This document shows, one piece after another, positions 60,068 to 64,000 of a stretch of DNA of 64,000 bases. Numbering within the stretch: position 1 is the first letter of the stretch; every line of letters starts with the position of its first letter. The notes under the pieces are model-generated. The model was given only the letters and a program-made list of their open reading frames with translations. It made no database searches and was not told where the DNA came from. The stretch is from Flavisolibacter ginsengisoli DSM 18119. Lineage in GTDB: Bacteria > Bacteroidota > Bacteroidia > Chitinophagales > Chitinophagaceae. The DNA lies in assembly GCF_900129295.1 (NCBI RefSeq), contig NZ_FQUU01000003.1:124001-188000 (forward strand), read 5' to 3'. A program made the translations under genes and the position numbers.

Positions 60068-61531
60068 CTAACACATCTGGTATTCAGGAATACTCATTAA
60101 CTGGAGTGTGGCAGTCTTAATAAAATGCTCCCTGCTGGTTGTGTCGGTATACATTTTAATTAAATCAGCAGGTACCTGCATTTTGGATTGCAATAGAGTC
60201 GCTGCAATATTCTGCATTAAATTTTCACGTGGTATGGATTCAAAGTTTTTTAGGTAGGCTTCCCATTCTATAGCTGCATAGATTGGTTTATTGCCTTTGC
60301 TCATTTTCATTTGCACGTTCTTCCCTGGAACAGGGTCTTCCTTTCCCATCATCTGGTCATCATCCATCTTAGGAGTTACATTCAGATCATCCCTGTCATT
60401 AATTAATTGAGGTATCCGTAATCTTAGCATTAAAGTTGAACTATCTATCCAGGTCTTACCCCCTGGCCACCCTGCCACATTGGGCGGATAAAAAAGCAAT
60501 TGACCTAAAAGTCTTTGAAGGACCAGCAGGGAGTCTTCATTTTCCAATTGCATTGGCAGTATCCGTTGAATGCCTGCCAGCAGTTCAATTGGAGATTTGA
60601 TCCTGGCTCCAATATTTTTCTCATCATAAAACCATTCACTGGTAAATATGTCTTGCAACAGTTTGCCTATTTCATAATCATTTGTATAGAACCTGTTGGC
60701 CAGCCATTCGGTTTTTTCTTTGTCAATTATGTCATTCACAAAGAACCGGTAGATTTTTTCAGTAATAAAAATGGCAGTTTGTTTTTGATCTAATAACAGG
60801 TCCAGCACGTCTTCTCCTTCAAAGTTGCCAGTCTTTCCAAATATGCTTTTTGATCCACTGTCATGTTGAAACTTTCTGAATACAAATTCACCCTTTGCTG
60901 TAGCGCCCCAGCCAGTAAATGCTCTTGCTGCTTCTTTTACATCCTGTTCGGTATAGTGCCCCCTGCCCATGGTAAAAAGCTCCATTACTTCCCTTGCAAA
61001 ATTTTCATTAGGGTGGTCTTTTTTGTTTTGCTGGGCATTTAAAAAGTTGAGCATAGCACCAGACTTAGAAACCTCGAGCAATAGTGTGCGGAAATTGCCC
61101 AGGGCATTTTGCCTGATAATATCAAGAAGTTGTTGTTGGAAAAAGATATTGATATTGCGGGAAGCAAAATGGCCATGCCAGAAGAAGGCCATCTTTTCTC
61201 TTAACTGCGCCTCTGATTGTACCATTTCGTTCAACCAGTATAGGTTTAGGCTTTTCAGGTCATCACGATTTTGCTCCCTGATCTTTTTTCGATCAGTGGT
61301 ATCAAGGTCCTTTTTTCTTTCCTGCCGGCCTATTTCTCCGGCGCCCATAAATAATCCTTTGAGGTAATCATTGGCAACATCTATATAGGCAGGTTTTTTG
61401 GAAGAAGCCAGTTGCAATGCTTTATAAAGCTGGGTGGGTGTGACAGATTTTAATTGTTCTACCTGGTTGGCTGCGGGTCCGAAACCTGCACGCCACATCA
61501 GGTGTTGATTCTTTAGCTGGGTGGAAGCCAT
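60068..61531 (-). CDS. DUF1800 family protein
   Basis: A 487-residue protein of DUF1800. Recognisable segments are HLMWRAGFGPAANQVEQL, LREKMAFFWHGHFASRN, NFAREVMELFTMGRGHY, and FYPPNVAGWPGGKTWIDSSTLMLR. DUF1800 and DUF1501 genes are nearly always neighbours and are found in many Bacteroidota and Planctomycetota; a joint role in degrading or handling exported polymers has been proposed but is unproven. Unlike its partner it shows no obvious signal peptide. It probably begins the two-gene operon. Confidence 0.88.
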   Translation of the reverse strand: MASTQLKNQHLMWRAGFGPAANQVEQLKSVTPTQLYKALQLASSKKPAYIDVANDYLKGLFMGAGEIGRQERKKDLDTTDRKKIREQNRDDLKSLNLYWLNEMVQSEAQLREKMAFFWHGHFASRNINIFFQQQLLDIIRQNALGNFRTLLLEVSKSGAMLNFLNAQQNKKDHPNENFAREVMELFTMGRGHYTEQDVKEAARAFTGWGATAKGEFVFRKFQHDSGSKSIFGKTGNFEGEDVLDLLLDQKQTAIFITEKIYRFFVNDIIDKEKTEWLANRFYTNDYEIGKLLQDIFTSEWFYDEKNIGARIKSPIELLAGIQRILPMQLENEDSLLVLQRLLGQLLFYPPNVAGWPGGKTWIDSSTLMLRLRIPQLINDRDDLNVTPKMDDDQMMGKEDPVPGKNVQMKMSKGNKPIYAAIEWEAYLKNFESIPRENLMQNIAATLLQSKMQVPADLIKMYTDTTSREHFIKTATLQLMSIPEYQMC

Positions 61532-61609
61532 AATCTTATTTGAAATGTGACTAATAAATTACATGTAAGTTTAAAACTGAAAATATAAAAATAAGCCATG
61601 CATATTTTT

Positions 61610-61617
61610 TAAATTTG
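61610..61617 (+). promoter_or_regulatory. -7 box directly before the AlkB-like gene
   Basis: TAAATTTG matches TAnnTTTG exactly. With the usual spacing, transcription would start about 3 bases before the ATG at 61624, an almost leaderless transcript. No -33 box lies 19 bases upstream, so support is partial. Confidence 0.3.
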
Positions 61618-61623
61618 GTTGCC

Positions 61624-62712
61624 ATGAGTTTTAGAAGTTATAAATATGCTTCTCCATTGCTGATCTATGCAGGTGCATTGGTTTCTTTCTTTTCGCATGG
61701 TTGGATCATCTGGCTTCCTTTATTGTATACATGGGCTTTCATTCCCCTACTTGAATTATTCCTTAATCCTGATAATACAAACCTTACCCAGGCTGAGGAA
61801 GACCTGGTAAAGAAGGATAAGGTATACGATCTCTTATTATATGCAATAGTGCCACTGCAATACATAGCGTTGGCCTGTTTCCTGTTTTCGGTTCAAAGTT
61901 TCCAGCAACCTACGATAGATATAGTTGGTAAGGTATTAGTGATGGGTCTTTTATGCGGAACATTTGGTATTAATGTAGGACATGAATTAGGTCACCGCGT
62001 CAATCCATTTGAGCAAACCCTTGCAAGGTTGTTGTTACTATCTTCCTTGTATATGCATTTTTTTATTGAGCACAACAAGGGGCATCATAAAAGAGTGGCA
62101 ACGCCTGCAGATCCAAGTTCGGCAAGGTTTGGTGAAATGGTCTATGCCTTTTTTTTCAGAACAATATTTTATAGTTATGCCAGTGCCTGGGAAATAGCAA
62201 ACAGGGATACCAGGAAAAAAGGGTATTCGATATTTTCCCTGCACAATGAAATGTTGTTGTACCAATTGATCCAATTGGGCTTTGTTGGCCTTATACTTAT
62301 TTTGTTTGGATGGTTGTCGGCCATCTTATTCATTGTGGCAGCTCTTAATGGAATACTTTTATTGGAAACCGTAAATTATATAGAGCACTATGGCCTTGAG
62401 AGAAAATCAATAGGGGATGGCATGTATGAAAGGGCCATGCCAGAACATAGCTGGAATAGCAACCATGTTATAGGCCGGGTTATGTTATTTGAGTTAAGCA
62501 GGCATAGCGATCATCATTACCTGGCTTCAAGAAAATACCAGGTACTTCGCCACCACCAGGGTTCACCGCAAATGCCAACAGGCTACCCAGGCATGATGAT
62601 ACTTGCATTATTTCCGCCAGCATGGTTTTATATAATGAACCGTCGCATTAAAACTCTCCAGGGTAAATTATCCAGCGAAATAATGACGGAGCATGCACCA
62701 TTGACATCCTGA
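61624..62712 (+). CDS. AlkB-like membrane di-iron monooxygenase (alkane hydroxylase family)
   Basis: About 362 residues from ATG 61624; an earlier TTG at 61615 is in frame but less likely. Four to six membrane segments surround the three histidine boxes of the fatty-acid desaturase/alkane hydroxylase superfamily: H120-E-L-G-H124, H150-N-K-G-H154-H155, and H294-S-D-H297-H298. NYIEHYGLER is the AlkB-specific extra box. The enzyme would hydroxylate alkanes or other hydrophobic chains using electrons from a rubredoxin or ferredoxin, not encoded next to it. A fatty-acid desaturase-like role remains possible. Confidence 0.88.
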   Translation: MSFRSYKYASPLLIYAGALVSFFSHGWIIWLPLLYTWAFIPLLELFLNPDNTNLTQAEEDLVKKDKVYDLLLYAIVPLQYIALACFLFSVQSFQQPTIDIVGKVLVMGLLCGTFGINVGHELGHRVNPFEQTLARLLLLSSLYMHFFIEHNKGHHKRVATPADPSSARFGEMVYAFFFRTIFYSYASAWEIANRDTRKKGYSIFSLHNEMLLYQLIQLGFVGLILILFGWLSAILFIVAALNGILLLETVNYIEHYGLERKSIGDGMYERAMPEHSWNSNHVIGRVMLFELSRHSDHHYLASRKYQVLRHHQGSPQMPTGYPGMMILALFPPAWFYIMNRRIKTLQGKLSSEIMTEHAPLTS

Positions 62713-62853
62713 TCAATTATTAGCAGTAATCTGTGCAGGTTTCCTAAGGCGTACTTTCTAACTTCCGCCTTGCTACTATATAGATGCTGCAAGATTCCCC
62801 GGGAGGTCTCCCATTGAATTCCTGTAGTAAATCCAGTTGTCAATATATAAAGA

Positions 62854-62880
62854 AGCCCTAATTATTAAAAATTGAGGGCT
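62854..62880 (-). terminator. terminator of the cytochrome c gene
   Basis: Arms AGCCCTAATT (62854-62863) and AATTGAGGGCT (62870-62880) with one bulge. On the minus strand a T-rich run (CTTCTTTATAT) follows. It lies about 30 bases after the stop at 62910. Confidence 0.65.
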
Positions 62881-62909
62881 CACTTTATAAAAAATTAAAT
62901 TGATAAGTA

Positions 62910-63248
62910 TTACTTGCTGGCGTATTCCATCACATAGGCAGTCACCTGTTTTGCTTCTACTTCATTCAACTTTGCTTTAGGGATCATCTTTTGTAAAATA
63001 CCATCCCACCTGGTTGTTGTATAGGCGGTTACATCCTTTGTTGCATGACATTTAGAACATTTGGTAGTAAAAATGCCTTTACCTTGTTCTACCAATAAGG
63101 CATGAGCATTCAGGCCGGCAGATTCTGGTGAAGCTTCAGTAGTTGAAGAAGTTGCAGTTGCCGGTACGGTACTGGAAGTAGACACAGTCTTCCTGCTACA
63201 GGCAAATACAAGTAAGGAAAAGGTGACAATGGTAATAGCTTTCTTCAT
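62910..63248 (-). CDS. c-type cytochrome lipoprotein
   Basis: A 112-residue protein with a lipoprotein signal (Cys17 in VFACSRK), a Ser/Thr-rich linker (about 20-45) and one heme-binding motif C64-S-K-C67-H68. M88 in KMIPKAKL is the likely sixth ligand. It would be a mono-heme electron carrier anchored in a membrane and facing the periplasm. Partners are not apparent. It lies between serS and the AlkB-like gene, the latter on the other strand. Confidence 0.85.
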   Translation of the reverse strand: MKKAITIVTFSLLVFACSRKTVSTSSTVPATATSSTTEASPESAGLNAHALLVEQGKGIFTTKCSKCHATKDVTAYTTTRWDGILQKMIPKAKLNEVEAKQVTAYVMEYASK

Positions 63249-63316
63249 GATTTTCGTTTGTAACTTAAAACTAAGGGCTGTGGATGAAAATACAAAAACG
63301 GTAACGTTAACAGATG

Positions 63317-64000
63317 TTAAATCATTTCACCTCCAAAATAGCCTTGTAGTGCAACTGGTAATTTAATTCCATTTTCATCCTGGTTATTTTCCAGCAGGGC
63401 AGCTAATATCCTTGGAAGAGCAAGAGAACTGCCATTTAAAGAATGCACTAACTGGCTTTTGCCATTTGCATCTTTATATCTTATTTTCATCCTGTTTGTC
63501 TGGTAGGCTTCAAAATTAGACACTGAACTTACTTCCAGCCATTTTTCCTGGGCTGCACTGTACACTTCAAAATCATAAGTGAGAGCAGAAGTAAAGCTCA
63601 TATCGCCACCGCATAACCGTAAAATGCGATAATGCAATCCCAGGGTTTGAATAAGCTTTTCCACGTGGGCCACCATTTCTTCCAGTGTTTCATAGCTTTT
63701 ATCGGGGTGTACCAGTTGTACCACTTCCACTTTATCAAACTGGTGCAGGCGGTTTAAACCACGCACATCTTTGCCATAGCTGCCTGCCTCTCTTCTAAAG
63801 CAAGGTGTATAAGCTGTTAACTTTACCGGGAGGTCTGCTTCTTTAAGTATTACATCCCTATAGATGTTGGTAACCGGAACTTCCGCAGTGGGTATGAGGT
63901 ACAGGTTGTCTACCGTAACATGATACATCTGGCCTTCCTTGTCAGGAAGCTGGCCAGTGCCATATGCCGAAGCTTCATTTACCATTAATGGCGGCATATA
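63317..64000 (-). CDS. serS: seryl-tRNA synthetase (partial, C-terminal part)
   Basis: The C-terminal part of serS, which continues past the right edge. The class II synthetase motifs are present: motif 2 CFRREAGSYGKDVRGLNRLHQF and motif 3 LVHSLNGSSLALPRILAALLEN. Substrate-site residues such as TAEVPVTN are also typical. It charges tRNA-Ser. The first part, including the tRNA-binding coiled-coil arm, lies outside the window. Confidence 0.95.
   Translation of the reverse strand, partial: YMPPLMVNEASAYGTGQLPDKEGQMYHVTVDNLYLIPTAEVPVTNIYRDVILKEADLPVKLTAYTPCFRREAGSYGKDVRGLNRLHQFDKVEVVQLVHPDKSYETLEEMVAHVEKLIQTLGLHYRILRLCGGDMSFTSALTYDFEVYSAAQEKWLEVSSVSNFEAYQTNRMKIRYKDANGKSQLVHSLNGSSLALPRILAALLENNQDENGIKLPVALQGYFGGEMI

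Overview
The window is a chromosomal segment of a Bacteroidota bacterium, most likely from the Chitinophagaceae or a close relative. The signs are gldD and gldE, a RicT (PSP1-domain) gene beside the DNA polymerase III delta-prime gene, a DUF1501/DUF1800 pair, a 30-residue AURKAIP1/COX24-type ribosomal peptide, and many Cys-terminated lipoprotein signals. Promoter-like sequences match the Bacteroidota consensus TTTG-N19-TAnnTTTG, and clear Shine-Dalgarno sequences are scarce. No rRNA, tRNA, CRISPR array, intact insertion sequence or prophage was seen. Most of the window is housekeeping and cell-envelope content.

Layout. 1-8800 is gene-poor: a partial ScyD/ScyE-like protein, a vanadium-haloperoxidase-like lipoprotein, an HD hydrolase, a lytic transglycosylase, three adjacent decaying genes (a frameshifted DHFR-like gene, a GH30 tail fragment and a DUF1569-like gene with an internal stop), a secreted PHP-type hydrolase and a small membrane protein. 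Several long intergenic stretches here carry inverted and tandem repeats. 8865-20225 holds a DbpA-like helicase, an M13 peptidase, a PBP4-type carboxypeptidase, mutL, and a GH3 plus beta-lactamase-fold fusion. 20222-27463 is a minus-strand run: ricT, holB, glutathione peroxidase, a beta-helix lipoprotein, comF and radA. 27894-35404 holds a YugP-type peptidase, RNase G, the COX24-like peptide, a TPR protein and an HU protein, diverging from mutY-ssb-gldE-gldD.

35557-44865 contains DUF3109-lutB-deacetylase, an EamA exporter, purH, comEC and an MFS transporter. 45402-51712 is the rod-shape and wall-elongation cluster mreB-mreC-mreD-mrdA-rodA. 51732-64000 holds an MBL hydrolase, tryptophan 2,3-dioxygenase, purD, POT and OPT peptide transporters, DUF1501/DUF1800, an AlkB-like monooxygenase, a lipoprotein cytochrome c, and the partial serS gene at the right edge.

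The genes group around wall synthesis and turnover (mre/mrd/rodA, DacB, transglycosylase, GH3 fusion), DNA maintenance (mutL, mutY, ssb, radA, holB, HU), purine synthesis (purH, purD), peptide uptake and gliding or secretion accessories. I did not find a convincing undescribed multi-gene system. The best leads are non-coding: a GNRA-loop terminator upstream of radA that suggests an unannotated small RNA or attenuating leader, a perfect 21-bp inverted repeat before mreB, a tandem-plus-inverted 11-bp repeat near 3.57 kb, and the cluster of three decaying genes.
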